Of a stretch of DNA of 35,710 nucleotides, positions 20,102 through 31,229 are shown one piece after another. The position numbers and the translations under genes are program-made. Position 1 is the first letter of the stretch. Each line of letters opens with the position of its first letter. The notes under the pieces were generated by a model. That model was given only the letters and a program-made list of their open reading frames with translations. It did no database searches and was not told the DNA's origin. The stretch is from Fragilaria crotonensis (taxonomy: Eukaryota; Bacillariophyta; Fragilariophyceae; Fragilariales; Fragilariaceae): the NCBI GenBank assembly GCA_022925895.1, contig JAKSYS010000647.1:1-35710 (forward strand). Reading direction: 5' to 3'.

Positions 20102-21370
20102 ATGGCTGTCGCTCGCCGATTTCACTTGAGTGCTGCTCCTCCAAGGTATGCTCGAAACACCGGCGGCAAGGGTTTTCACAAAGGGAAGAAGGGGCTTGAG
20201 CCGACAAAATGCCTACTATACATGGGGTTGCTGACCGTGACAGCTCTTCTTGCTCTGATAGGCGTCATTGCAGTCAAAGCATGGATACCGATCGGCAGTG
20301 TCGGGCTACGCTATCAACGTCAAAGAGAAGTGCCTAGTTTTTTCAAACAGAATATTTCGTTGGAAGCTGAATTCCAAAAAGTATGCAATATGAATGTACA
20401 AACATACACATTCCAAGATGGCAAGGTTCAGTGGGAGGGAGTTTTCTCGTACATGACGCGAGGTGCCTCAATGCACTGTCTATTAGCAAGAGCGGCCAAA
20501 CGACTGGGACCTGACTTCCAAACAACGATTCGATTAGGACTGGCCGATATGGATGTTGGTGGTCCGTTGACGTTTCAACCTGCATCGAAAGTTCACAACA
20601 TGACCAGAGCTGACGCACCGCTCTTGTTCCCAGACCCCACGTTTGAATCCTGGCCAGAAGTACATGATTACTCCCTCCCTCGGACGATTCAAAACGTCAC
20701 AGACGCTGCTCGTTTGTATGGTCTTCCGGGGACTGCCCAGTGGCAACGTCGCAATCCCAAGGTGGTCTGGAGAGGTGCTCATCATGGCAAGGAACGAACC
20801 GAAATTTTGGAATCCAAGTCTCCTCTATTGGATGTGCAATCGACCAGCTTCAACATTACAGATGTTGGATTCAAGCTATCCTCATCCAATCAAATATCCC
20901 GATCCAAGCTTTGTTCCTATCGATTCCTTTTGCACATGAATGGAATTTTCAATGATCGGTATTCGAGCAGTGTCAAATGGAAATTACTATGCGGATCATT
21001 AGTATTTGTCCCAACGGAACCACTCTTTGTGGAATGGTGGAATTACAAAGTGTGGCAGCCCAATGTACACTATGTGCCATACACATCCCTGCCTGACTTG
21101 TTGGAAAAAATTGAGTACTATTCGAATCATTTACAAGTGGCGGCCATGATTGCCAAGAATGGCATGGAGCTGGCACAAGATGCCTTTCGGGCCTTCCCAG
21201 ACTGGGTGGACGATACGCTGGTCCGATATGCCGCAGCAACCAAAGGAAAGGGTGATGCACTTTGCAGTTATACTCGTGTTAATGGAGGGCTGGTAACGAA
21301 ACCAAAAGGAGCGGAGTTTATGAGTCTGGAGGAACTTCAAAAGAAATACGGACCCACTCTGTGTGCATAG
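20102..21370 (+). CDS. GT90 / CAP10-type glycosyltransferase, type II membrane protein
   Basis: 422 residues from the ATG at 20102. The frame extends up to an ATG at 19904, but that one lies 40 bp from the divergent gene, and the added sequence is not protein-like. A basic N-terminus is followed by one transmembrane helix (residues 37-60, MGLLTVTALLALIGVIAV), a type II layout typical of Golgi or ER enzymes. The lumenal part shows CAP10/GT90 features: PKVVWRGAHHGKERTE (about 218-233), then KLCSYRFLLHMNG and SSVKWKLLCGSLVF with EWW and HYVPY (about 270-330), and a C-terminal helical segment (NGMELAQDAF). GT90 enzymes transfer xylose, glucose or related sugars to protein or glycans (POGLUT and fungal CAP10 are examples). 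Donor and acceptor cannot be read from the sequence. Confidence 0.85.
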   Translation: MAVARRFHLSAAPPRYARNTGGKGFHKGKKGLEPTKCLLYMGLLTVTALLALIGVIAVKAWIPIGSVGLRYQRQREVPSFFKQNISLEAEFQKVCNMNVQTYTFQDGKVQWEGVFSYMTRGASMHCLLARAAKRLGPDFQTTIRLGLADMDVGGPLTFQPASKVHNMTRADAPLLFPDPTFESWPEVHDYSLPRTIQNVTDAARLYGLPGTAQWQRRNPKVVWRGAHHGKERTEILESKSPLLDVQSTSFNITDVGFKLSSSNQISRSKLCSYRFLLHMNGIFNDRYSSSVKWKLLCGSLVFVPTEPLFVEWWNYKVWQPNVHYVPYTSLPDLLEKIEYYSNHLQVAAMIAKNGMELAQDAFRAFPDWVDDTLVRYAAATKGKGDALCSYTRVNGGLVTKPKGAEFMSLEELQKKYGPTLCA

Positions 21371-22391
21371 GAGGGATGTGGTCCTGGTTATAGCAAGATG
21401 ACCGTCGTGGCTAGATGACACAGGTAATGCCTCCACGGCATCGTAAAACCCGAAGTACTGTATGTATGCATAGTAGTTATTAATCGGATTGGTTATTAGG
21501 GAGGAAAGCTGCGGTATTGCCTTCTTGTTGCAAATGCAAATGTACGAAGGAGTGTGATGTCATAGAATTCCACACCACGATGACCAGTGTACGGGATGCT
21601 ATAACGCATAGTATTTTGGTACTTGCAGCTTGCAGTAGGAGGGGAAAGTTTCCTGGGTATGCTGATATTCATGTTGCAGCCACGTATGTGGAATAACAGT
21701 ACCGCAAGACGAATGGTGATAATCTCGACCAATAAACGTTTATCCGCCGAAATGGTCCTGCGTGTCATCTAAAGCATCGGATGAATGCAACCCTTTTAGG
21801 TACTCCGACTCTTCAGCAATCCCACCTGGTACGCCCTACGTTTTTGCACGCACAGAGGTGCTTCTCCGCGTGTTCCTGGTCCCAGGTCATACAAGACGGG
21901 CACTTCGTGTACTCTGCTGGGAGAATATAAAACTATTCGAGTCCGAGATTTCAAATACTCCTCCCGTTTTTACATAAAGACTATTCATATAAACCATTAA
22001 TGTTCAATGTTCTCGTATGAATTCATTTGCTCGATTGTACAGCCTAGCTAGTATTTGATGGTTTAGTCTGTTCCTAAGATATAAAGAATCCTAAAAGTCT
22101 TAGTGCAACGAGTCATCGTTTTCGACATGTGCAGAAGAATACTCCGGTATTCGAGTGTAATTGCGATCATAGTTTCCGATCCTGTACCAAGTGCACATGG
22201 CCAGGAGGCAAGACCAACGAACGCATCCATATGCATAGGGTAAAGGGTCAAATTTGCACACTTTATACTGAGTTTCACAAGTACTCTGAGTACTGCGAAG
22301 TACAATTCCGGCACACAATACACAACAAACGACCGGAGACAACCGACAGCCCCTCCCACTTCATTAAAGAAGGTTTCGCAAATCAATCATA
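21371..22391. other. Intergenic, no gene seen
   Basis: About 1 kb with short frames only. A TATA-like tataaaact lies near 21925 and an imperfect palindrome gtactctgagtac near 22280. The distal part should be the promoter of the AAA gene. Confidence 0.5.
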
Positions 22392-25300
22392 ATGTCACAT
22401 CGTCGTGGTGTTATAGAGGTGCCGCTTGACAAGCACGGCGGCCAGTGTTGATTTGAGCTCCGTCACGGATAGCTTTTACCCTCGCAGCGAGGAGGGTGAT
22501 GATGCGCTGGAGTTCTCACCCGACTTTCATGAAGTCGTGCTGTACGGCAGGAATCGGGAGAAAAAGCTTTTGCTGGACGCATATTCCCAATTTTCAAGCC
22601 AAAGTCTCCCGCAGAAAGTCACGAAAGTTATCATCCATGGCGATGCTGGGTCTGGAAAAACATCGCTTGTCGATCTCCTCCGTAAGCCGGTATTCGATAG
22701 CAATGGCTTCTTTGCGTCAGGAAAGTATTTTCAAAATTCTGCAGTCCAAGAACCAAACTCCGCCATCATGGCAGCTCTTTCGGATTTGTGCGATCTCCTT
22801 ATTCAATCGCCAGACTTTACGGAAGAGCGACGAATGCAGTTTCAGCATAAACTGGGAGTAGAAAACGGACGTGTTTTGGAGAAGTGCATCTCCAATCTAT
22901 CTCCCCTCCTTAGCAAGCCACCAGAACAGGACAATGGAGGTCCTGACACGTCTGTTAGGAACGTCGCAGCATATTCCAAGTTCATGGTTGCCTTCAAAAC
23001 CTTTTTGCAAGCCGTATCTTGCGACAAACACCCGATTGTACTGTTCCTCGATGACGTTCAGTGGATGGACGAAGACTCAAGAAAGCTGATTGAGGTCCTG
23101 CTTCATGACCAAGAGCTTTCGAACATCATGATCATTTTGGCTTATCGCAACGAAGAGTCCGCAATTGTTGCTGATATCTTCGATAACATGGAGAGTAACG
23201 AAGACAGGTTGGATATAGCGCTAGAGAATCTCGACACCGCGGAAGTTTTTGAGCTTATCACTAGCATAATTGGATCATCATCCTCATCGACGATAGAGTT
23301 GAGCAGCATCATGGCCAAGAAAACAATGGGAAACCCATATCATGTGATGAAGCTTCTCGAATTCCTTCAGTGGGAGGGATTGCTAGTGCACAATTCAAAC
23401 AAGGGATCGTGGGAGTTTGACGTGGACCAGATTCAAAGTGAAGTCATGATCTCCGTCACTCTGGCAGAAATCCTGGCGAGAAAGGTCCAGACGCTCCCAT
23501 ATAGGGTTCAAGACAGCCTCAAGGTTGCCTCTCTGATTGGATTTCGCTTCACTGAGGACCTTATGTTGCGCGTAAGGTCATACCTTCTTGATCAGGTGTT
23601 CGAAGATGAGTCCGACGAAAGAATGCAGTCTAGTGAAACGATTTCAGAGCAGACGGTGGCGACGGCAATAGACGACGCCGTACGTGGAGGCTTTATCGAG
23701 AAGACCAAAGAAGGATATCAATTCAGCCATGACACTATCCAAACTGCATTTCAGTCCTTGATTGATGACGAGGAGATGGGACGAATTCATAGGGCAATCG
23801 GGAACGTCTTGCTAGAGATCGGTGATGCTGAATCCAGGTATCGCGCATGTGTTCACCTCTTTCATGCGCCTCATTTCGTGCGTGACGACGCAAATCGTAT
23901 TGATTTGGCTCGTCTTCATCTCGAAGCTGCCAAGTATTGCAAAGAGAGGAGTGCATTTATCGACGCAGCCGCGGCGCTTCGTCGTGGGCTGACTCTGTTG
24001 GATGATGGGCGAAAGTGGACTGATTTCTTTGACTTGGCATTTGAAATGACTGATACTCTTGCAAGAATGGAGCTTATCGTTGGCAATCATGACGCATGCA
24101 CGGAGATGACAAACGAAGTTCTAGATCGTGCCAAGACAACCAGCATGAGGATCAACGCGTTGCAAATCGGTGTCGAATGCATCATGGCGCAGAATGATAT
24201 GGAGGCGTCAATCGCTGCAGCCAATCGTGCACTGCTTTCTTTGGGAATGATTGTACCACGAAAGGTATCGTTTCGACTCATCGGTTCGAAGCTTTTGAAG
24301 GTAAAGTTGATGCTTGGTCGGAAGTCTGATGATGACATTTTGGGGCTGCCCTTAATGAAAGACGAGGCTGCGACAGCGATGTCACGAATACTGGTAAATT
24401 TGTGTACCTACTGTTTTCTCAAGGATGAAGCTAATCTTGGGGTTTATGCAGCTCTTCTGGCATTACAATTGACACTGAAAGGCGGACTCAACGCGTACTC
24501 AGCCTGCGCGTTAGCGATTTATGGTGTTGCGCAGCTTTCCAGTGGCAACTACCGTGGAGCGTACAGATTCGGCAAGCTTGCCATGGCCCTTCTGAATAAA
24601 ATGCAGGTCAGAGATGCGGAATGTACTACCACAGTCTTGTCTCTTTCATTGCTGATTCATTGGTACGAGCCACTTCGGGGTATGACAGAGACTCTCCGAC
24701 GAGCGGCGAGCATTGGGTTTGAAGTCGGCGATGTTCTTTACGGGACCTATTGCCTTGCGATGATGTACGGTACAGAAGTCGTGTTGGGGACGAATCTCGA
24801 GCAATTAGAAGCGTCAATGAGGGCAGATCTTCAGTTACTAGGTGATACTTCGAAGGGGGGCAATGGATATGTGGACGCAACCAGTCATTCAATACGTCCT
24901 GAACTTACGGAATGATGGATCGCTGAGCTGGCAGGAGGTGGTGACCCTTACCGGCGAATTCATGGATGAAGCCACATATATTCGCCGAGCGCTCGCATCG
25001 AACCATCAAATTCTTGTTATGATGGCCCTGAACTTTAAGGCCATACTGGCATGCTCCTTCGGATTCTGGTCAATGGCTGAATCTATTTTTATCGAGTTGA
25101 TATCGACGGGAAAGACCTTCTTCTTCAGCTATGCTGCACCGTCAAATTCCCTGTTTGCCGCAATCTCATCTTATTCTTGTTACCAACAAAGTGGGAAACG
25201 GAAGCACCTTAAGCTGGCAAGAAAGAATCGCCGCCGACTTGCATCTGCCGTATTGCTTGGGTGTCCGGATGCCCCGTCGTATCTGTCATTTTTGGATGCC

Positions 25301-25642
25301 GAGGATTTGGCGATCCGAAAATCAGCGAAGCCCGGGGCTATTGTTGACGCCTATAACACTGCCATTGACAAGCTCGCTTCTGCAGGTTTTCCCCATACGG
25401 AAGCATACGCTGTCGAGAGGGCAGGATTCTTTCAAGCCAAACTCGGAAAATACGATGACGCTTCAATTTATTTTCAGAAGGCGCTGCGTCTGTACTATGA
25501 CACCTGGGGCTCCATTGCGAGACACGATTGGTTGGTCGAACAGATCGAAATTGCTCTGAGAAGTACAGAAGCAAAGCCGGAACCTGGCCCTCTTATGCAT
25601 TCTATTGTTGAGACTTGCGTGGAAGACATCGACGTTTCATGA
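22392..25642 (+). CDS. AAA-ATPase/TPR-like signalling protein, frame interrupted twice
   Basis: The main frame runs from after the stop at 22414 to 24915 and the rest from 24842 to 25642. Walker A is GDAGSGKTS (nt 22639-22665) and Walker B is IVLFLDDVQWMDEDS (about 23034-23080), followed by ILAYRNEE. Then come FSHDTIQTAFQSL with RIHRAIGNVLLEIG, KLLKVKLMLGRKSDDDILGLP, and YRFGKLAMALLNKM. The second frame gives FPHTEAYAVERAGFF and KALRLYYDTWGSIAR. This order is that of the AAA_16-plus-TPR module found in PknK/PATS-like kinases and hybrid histidine kinases of cyanobacteria and fungi, where GAF and kinase domains usually follow. Here the protein stops after the module and has no N-terminal kinase. 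An ATG exists at 22392 but in another frame, and the main frame has none before Walker A. A second shift lies at the G6 run 24855-24860. Either errors or a dying gene. Confidence 0.75.
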
Positions 25643-28049
25643 TATGTCCACCGCAAGCAAGACCCGGTTGGTGTGGGCAGTGGACGGCCAATGACGACGT
25701 ATCAGTATCAGCTGGTGCAGCACATTAATCCGATTTGAGGCTCCGCGATCTTGGCGCTGCAGGGCCCTTGAAAAACTTCGAATGCATCGCTCCTGTAAGA
25801 CAACAACAGTATGAACTAGTACCCGAACGATGAGTGATTTGACTCCTCGCAAACCAGCTTTACCAACAGAATTAAGTATGTGGAGACTCTAGTGATTCCG
25901 GTTTAGATTGTGAGCTATAGATTGTTTCTAGTCTTAGCATCCACACGTCCTTCTGGTCGTGCCAAGACACTTGTTACCACGCCTCTTGCTCCGTTCCCAG
26001 TTCCCGGTCAGGGTCTTGGCACCGTTACCCCTGCGCCTCTCCATCCTGCCTTCGCAGTCTCATCCTGTCCAGTCACTCGGCCTACATGAACTGTGTAAGC
26101 ACGAAGGAGACAAAGGGTGCCGAGTGCATGTTTCCAAGTGTGATTTACGTTTACATCTGGCAAAGTGTGAGGGATATATGATAAGAGTTGATGTGAGACG
26201 AGTCGCTGTGATGATTGATACTCTGACAACGGTAATGCATTCGCCTTTGTTCCGCTTACAACCTTCGTTCCCTCTTGTGAGCCATTATGCTTCTCTTCCT
26301 TGGTGTTGTCCTCACTCGGACATAGTAGCAGCCTCTTGAATCAAACCACTGATGATAGCACAGGTCAGTTGTTACGTAGTCATGTAGGCAATGTTCTGCT
26401 GCGTCGCTCCTCCCTGTTCTCATTCTGGTTACGAGCATAACGGGTCCTGTCCCTATCCTCGGAAGGCAGTTTCTCCCAGTCGGCCGCCGACTATAATGTT
26501 GTTTTCTCAGCACTGCCGCGGCCGTAAGTACTTGATCTGCCGGTTACCTCGGCCTAGATGCCCTCGAGCTTTGTGGCATATTCCGCTTCCGCCGCCACGT
26601 CCAGAGGTGTTGGTCGTGCTGCTTTTCATCGTGCTCTGAGTATCGGGCGTATGTAACATTTCTGAATTCAAATGGTTAACAGCAGTAGTAATCGAGACAT
26701 CGGAACTGTTCAACTGTACAACAACCGAGTCACCGCAGCTGTCAATGTGTGTAACGCATCCACTTTTGCATCTTCTGTCGTTTGTTTTCCTCCTCGAGCA
26801 TTGTGAACATTCTCTGCAACGAATCCAAGAACTGATGAATGGCAATGCACGTTCCAGCGTCTTGCAATACAGGTTGTCTGTATCCGTCAGGCTTCGGATT
26901 TGCGCCTGCTGGAGTTGCATTCCCATGCATAATGTCAACGCAATGCGATCATGTCACGTCCACCAATGTGGTAACATGCAACGCTTTTGATCCAATTCTT
27001 CGTATTTTCTCCTTGGAGAAATCCAAGAAGGAAGTTGTGTATTATGAATGCGCTTCGCACCTGCAATGTAGTACGGTCCTGCCGTCGGGGCACGACTGAT
27101 CATCTTCTGACTAAAGGTCCTCGAGTATTCCGAACCCTCTACTGCAAATGCCTCCTTGAGCATGACGTATGATAAGGCGACACTGCTCACTCCTGGGATC
27201 ACAGATAGATCGTTCGTAAACACCTTGCCCTCTTCCGGCCACGTTCAATTGTCCATTGCTCCCATCACCTTCATGTTACAAACCCAGGCCAAATACAATA
27301 CTTCCGTTGGCCTGGGTAGGCTTTAGAAAGTCATCCGACAAGGTAGAGTAAGTCCTCGAACAAGATGAGTCCAGCCTCCAGGATGCTTGAGCGCTCGTTC
27401 TCATCCCTTAAACCAATCACATTCGAGCATGTACTTGACGTCAACCAATTATCCTTGTACCTCAAGTTTGTCACCGATGCCGGCCACCATTTCAGCAATG
27501 TTGTTCTGATGAGTAACATCATCCATCTCGATTCGTAATGACTCAGTCATCGTTTGTGGATTCCAACGTGAGTGACTGTCGAATTTCGTGTCAAGGTCAC
27601 GTTTGGTAAAAACATGATTCAGGAGTGTGATCAGCTCTATTTTTGAGAACAATCACTTTGCTCCGCTAAGATCATTAATCACGTGAGGATTCCCTCATTT
27701 CCCTCTCGTAGGCTCGTCGTGAACGCGTCCGACGCCTGCCGCTGACTGTCGCCAGACCCGATTACATCCGCGATTATACAATCAAACCTTGATCATGTCT
27801 TTATGCTCGCACTCGCGCTCGCTTACACACGAATCGCGATGGGTCTGTGTCTGTAGGACCACAGATAATTCTCATGGTGTTGAGGATGATCAGTCACTAC
27901 TTGGTACTAATAACTGCCGAACATAAGAAAGGTACAACAAGGTGGTGGGTCGGATGTAAAATACAGCCACGCTGCAAAAGAATGTGGAGAATGTGTATGC
28001 ATACTGCATACGGCATACGTAATGACTCCGCAGTATGGCAGCAAGTGTT
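25643..28049. other. No confirmed gene; possible decayed minus-strand coding sequence
   Basis: No long frame. On the minus strand several adjacent frames read like fragments of one protein: 27652-27449 (with LITLLNHVFTKRDLDTKFDS), 27420-27331 (ERSSILEAGLILFEDLLYL), 27223-26954, and 26930-26742 (QFLDSLQRMFTMLEEENKRQ). They are interrupted by stops and shifts. I recognise no family. A leftover of an older mobile element is possible. Confidence 0.35.
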
Positions 28050-28067
28050 GGTACCAGTACTGGTACC
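28050..28067. repeat. 18-bp perfect palindrome beside the LTR
   Basis: GGTACCAGTACTGGTACC equals its own reverse complement over 18 bases. It lies 18 bp outside the retrotransposon LTR. Confidence 0.9.
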
Positions 28068-28085
28068 TGGTAGTATAATACCGCT

Positions 28086-28670
28086 AGTCGAAGTACACGG
28101 CGTGATCAAGGCTGCGTACTAGTTCGTAGAAATCCGGGTTCGGTCAAACGTAGAGTTATAAATTCTAGTGTTGTTTAACTTATGAGCTTATTTCTAGGTT
28201 TCACTTTGAAGGAACCAATTCAATCCAGGTCCGATTGAATCTTGCCGATCTACTTTCGCGAAGTTAGAGGGTTGTGGGAGTGAACATTCAAAGCCTTCAT
28301 CCCACTGATAAGGGCATTGAAATGTCAGCTCCAACTCCGCCGTCACGAGCGAATTGGTGATTGCAACAACTGTTGCAACATGGTTAGACTTAGACAACAT
28401 GATGAGGGACACATGTTGTAAATTAGTTGGCACATGAAGGGAAATCACAGTTGGATTGCCCAAGGAAAATGTGGACAAATTGTTGTTGTAGAAAAGGAGG
28501 TTATGAGGGCGGAAAGCAGTCCGGGACAACTGTAGTTTTCGTACTGGCGAATCGCCGTATACAGTTGGCGTGAGAAACTTCGTATCCAAAGCCGGATGGG
28601 ACTCAGCTGGCGGGGACGAAAATTCAACGTCAATAACGGCACAATAACAGCTGTTAGCTGCTGTACCTTG
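28086..28670 (-). repeat. 3' LTR of the copia element (inner edge approximate)
   Basis: The outer edge is where similarity to 35544-35710 begins (agtcgaagtacacggcg). The inner edge is set by the purine-rich tract at 28671-28686, so about 585 bp; only the first 170 bp can be compared. On the minus strand a frame of about 200 codons crosses much of it. Confidence 0.7.
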
Positions 28671-28686
28671 ACTCTCCCTCTCATTC
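28671..28686 (-). other. Candidate polypurine tract
   Basis: The minus strand reads GAATGAGAGGGAGAGT, between the RNase H stop at 28778 and the 3' LTR, where plus-strand DNA synthesis is primed in LTR elements. Assignment by position and composition only. Confidence 0.5.
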
Positions 28687-28777
28687 AATGAAACAAGAAA
28701 TAGATTAGTGATGGTGTGGTGAAAATGTAGGACATGAACAATAAACATATGGGCTTGCAGGATAAGAGGGAACACTC

Positions 28778-29330
28778 TTAAATCCACCCAACACAAGTGC
28801 GGCGGTGCCGCGTGTCACCAACCTTGAGCAAGCTTTTTCGAATGCGTTCGAAAACTTCTTCTCGATTGAGGCCCTTGGTAAGGTAGTCAGCCAACTGGTC
28901 AGTGGTTGCGATCTTGAGCACTTCGACATCTCCGTTGCGGACGTGGTGCCAGAAGAAGTGCCACTTGACCAGGAAGTACTTGGTGCGATTAGTAATGCGT
29001 TGCTTGGTAGCAAGAAGCAGAGCACCATTGTTGTCTTCGAAGACTCGGCAGCGAATGGTAGACTTGAAGTCAGGTGGCAGAGTCAATTCCTTGCAGATTT
29101 CTCCAAGAAGATCACGAAGTGGCAACAGAGTCCTCATGCTTGCACTGAGAGCAGAGTACTCAGATTCCAATGTAGACAGGGAGATCTCTGTTTGCAGTTG
29201 AGACTTCCAGAGAATTGACAACCTCCAAGGGTGATGATGTAGCCGGTGGGACTTGGCGCTGGTGTCAGAATGATCAGGGTCACGACCATGGAGGCCAGCA
29301 AAGTCAGCATCAACATAACAATCAAGAGAG
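28778..29330 (-). pseudogene. copia RNase H domain
   Basis: The frame 29221-28778 holds LSTLESEYSALSASMR, VFEDNNGALLLA and QLADYLTKGLNREEVFERIR, the C-terminal part of copia RNase H with its Glu and Asp active-site residues. The N-terminal strand (CYVDADFAG, about 29320-29290) is in a different frame, so at least one shift separates it from both reverse transcriptase and the rest of RNase H. Confidence 0.85.
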
Positions 29331-30371
29331 AGGTCTCCAGTGAGTCACAATAGTTCCTTTGTCAGCAGTGCGGTGCAAGTAGCGGACAATTGTTTTGATT
29401 GCCATGGCATGGCTCTTCTTGGGAGAATGATTGAACCTGGCAACTTGACTTACTGCAAATGTGATGTCTGGCCTTGTGTTTGTTGACAAGTACAAGAGCA
29501 TTCCAACAATAGAGCGGTAGTTCCAGAACTCATCCATGGGTTCTCCATCAGGGTCAATCCCAAGGCATGCTTGCATAGCAGGAGTGTGGTTGGGGTTGCA
29601 GTCTTGAAGTCCTGTTGCCTTTATGATCTTCTGAATCAAACCCTTTTGTGTTAGGGTGACAGTGTTGGAGACTTCATCCTTGACAAACTTGATTCCAAGA
29701 AAGTCAGTGAATGTGCCTTCACGAGTGAACTCCAAACCCAAATCAGTAAGATCCTGGAACAGTTTGTCAAGATCCTTCTTGTTGGAGTAGGCAATCCCAA
29801 GATCATCAACATAGAGAACAATCATGATGGTCTTGCTGTACAAGAGGCATGAGTCTGTGGCACTCTGCTTCAATCCTTGGAGGAGGAGTGCTTCACGAAT
29901 GTGTTGATACCAAAGGCGGGGAGCAACCGAGAGACCGTAGAGGCTCTTAACAAGTCGTAGGCAAGTCCTTTGGTCGCTTGGCTGATCAGACTTGAAGCCT
30001 CTTGGCATGTGGATCCAGACTGGGTCAGTTAGGTTGGCTTGAACAAAGGCACTGCTGAAGTCAATGGAGCAAGTTTGCCATCCCAATGTTAGGGACAAGA
30101 CAAGGAACAATCGAACTGAACTCCAAGCAACAACTGGGGCATAGGTTTCAGGTTCTCCTTCTTCAAGGTCACCTCGAACACAGTAGCGCGCTTTGTACTT
30201 GGTGACTTCTCCATCTGGGGATCGCTTGCGCCGAAATACCCAAGTCCCTGGGAGAATCTTGGTCTTGGCTTCAAGGATACTGACTTCCTTCCAAGTCCCA
30301 TTCTTCTCAAGGCTTGCCACTTCCTTAGCAGCTGCCTCCATCCACTTGGTCACATGCTCAATGTCAGCCAT
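29322..30371 (-). pseudogene. copia reverse transcriptase (RVT_2)
   Basis: A 349-residue open segment. In order: LEKNGTWKEV, TWVFRRKRSPDGEVTKYKAR, SIDFSSAFVQANL (first catalytic Asp), LVKSLYGLSVAPRLWYQH, and MIVLYVDDLGIAY (the YVDD catalytic pair). The thumb/connection follows with YRSIVGMLLYLSTNTRPDI. All catalytic residues are present; the domain is intact, but its frame joins neither integrase nor RNase H without shifts. Confidence 0.93.
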
Positions 30372-30385
30372 AGCTTGGTCAAAGC

Positions 30386-31229
30386 TCAGAGTGTCAGGAT
30401 CAGATGCAGCTGCCTTGAAGGCAGTTGGGGAAAGGATGATTCCATTTTCCTCAAAGATCCAAGCACTTGGAGAAGCAAAGTATCCATGGCCTTGAGTGTT
30501 ATCGTATCCAAGGCGTTGTGGTGCTGCGCGAATGCGGTTGGACCGGCGCGGAGACGTTGGTGGCGGAGGCGACTTGACTGGTTGCTCGTCACGTGGTGAG
30601 TCAAGGGCGAATGCATTGTCTGGAACAGGACTCTCCTCGTTTCAGACATTGGGGTCTGCTCCCGAACTGGGGAGAAGATTGGCTGATGAACTGGGGAGAT
30701 CGGGGTAGCTGGGACCTTGCGTGGCGTCTCTTCCTTGGCTTGTGAGCTGGAGTGTGGACGGCGTTGCAGAGGTGAAGTTCTGATGTCTGGCGTTGGAGGA
30801 GACTGGAGAGACCGAGGATCGATAGACTGCTCCCTCGTTTGAGACATCATGGGAGTTGGAGGCCTTGGAGTGAGCAATGGAGAGCTTGGCAATGGCTGTG
30901 GAACAGTTGGTGTCCTGGGTGGAGCCTCAGCCAAGGGAGGAACTGGGAGTTGTTCAATTGCAACAGCTTCATCCATGGAGGCAGCAACTCTTGTTTGGTT
31001 CTCATTGATGGCTTCTGTAGCTTGGGAGTCCATTCGCTTCCTCTGTAGCATCATTGTCGTCGTCGTCATCGAATGGGAACTGATATCTTGAGTCGCCAAA
31101 CAAACGGGCCCAACGCGTTGTATTAAAATCCGGGAGGGCATCCACATTAGTAGCCACCGTTGCAAACCAATCGTCAAACACAATGTGATATTGGGGAGTG
31201 ATGTACCCTGTCTCTGGATTCAAAACCAA
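30386..31229 (-). pseudogene. copia integrase-RT linker region
   Basis: 31229-31002 reads LNPETGYITPQYHIVFDDWF, a conserved copia motif just after integrase, in a frame different from the integrase core. 31183-30386 gives a Pro/Ser/Thr-rich linker in another frame (PLAEAPPRTPTVPQPLPSSP). This is the usual low-complexity spacer before reverse transcriptase. Confidence 0.7.

Noticed and set aside
28805-29218. 137-codon plus-strand frame
   Set aside because: Antisense to the copia RNase H domain, whose catalytic motifs are on the minus strand.
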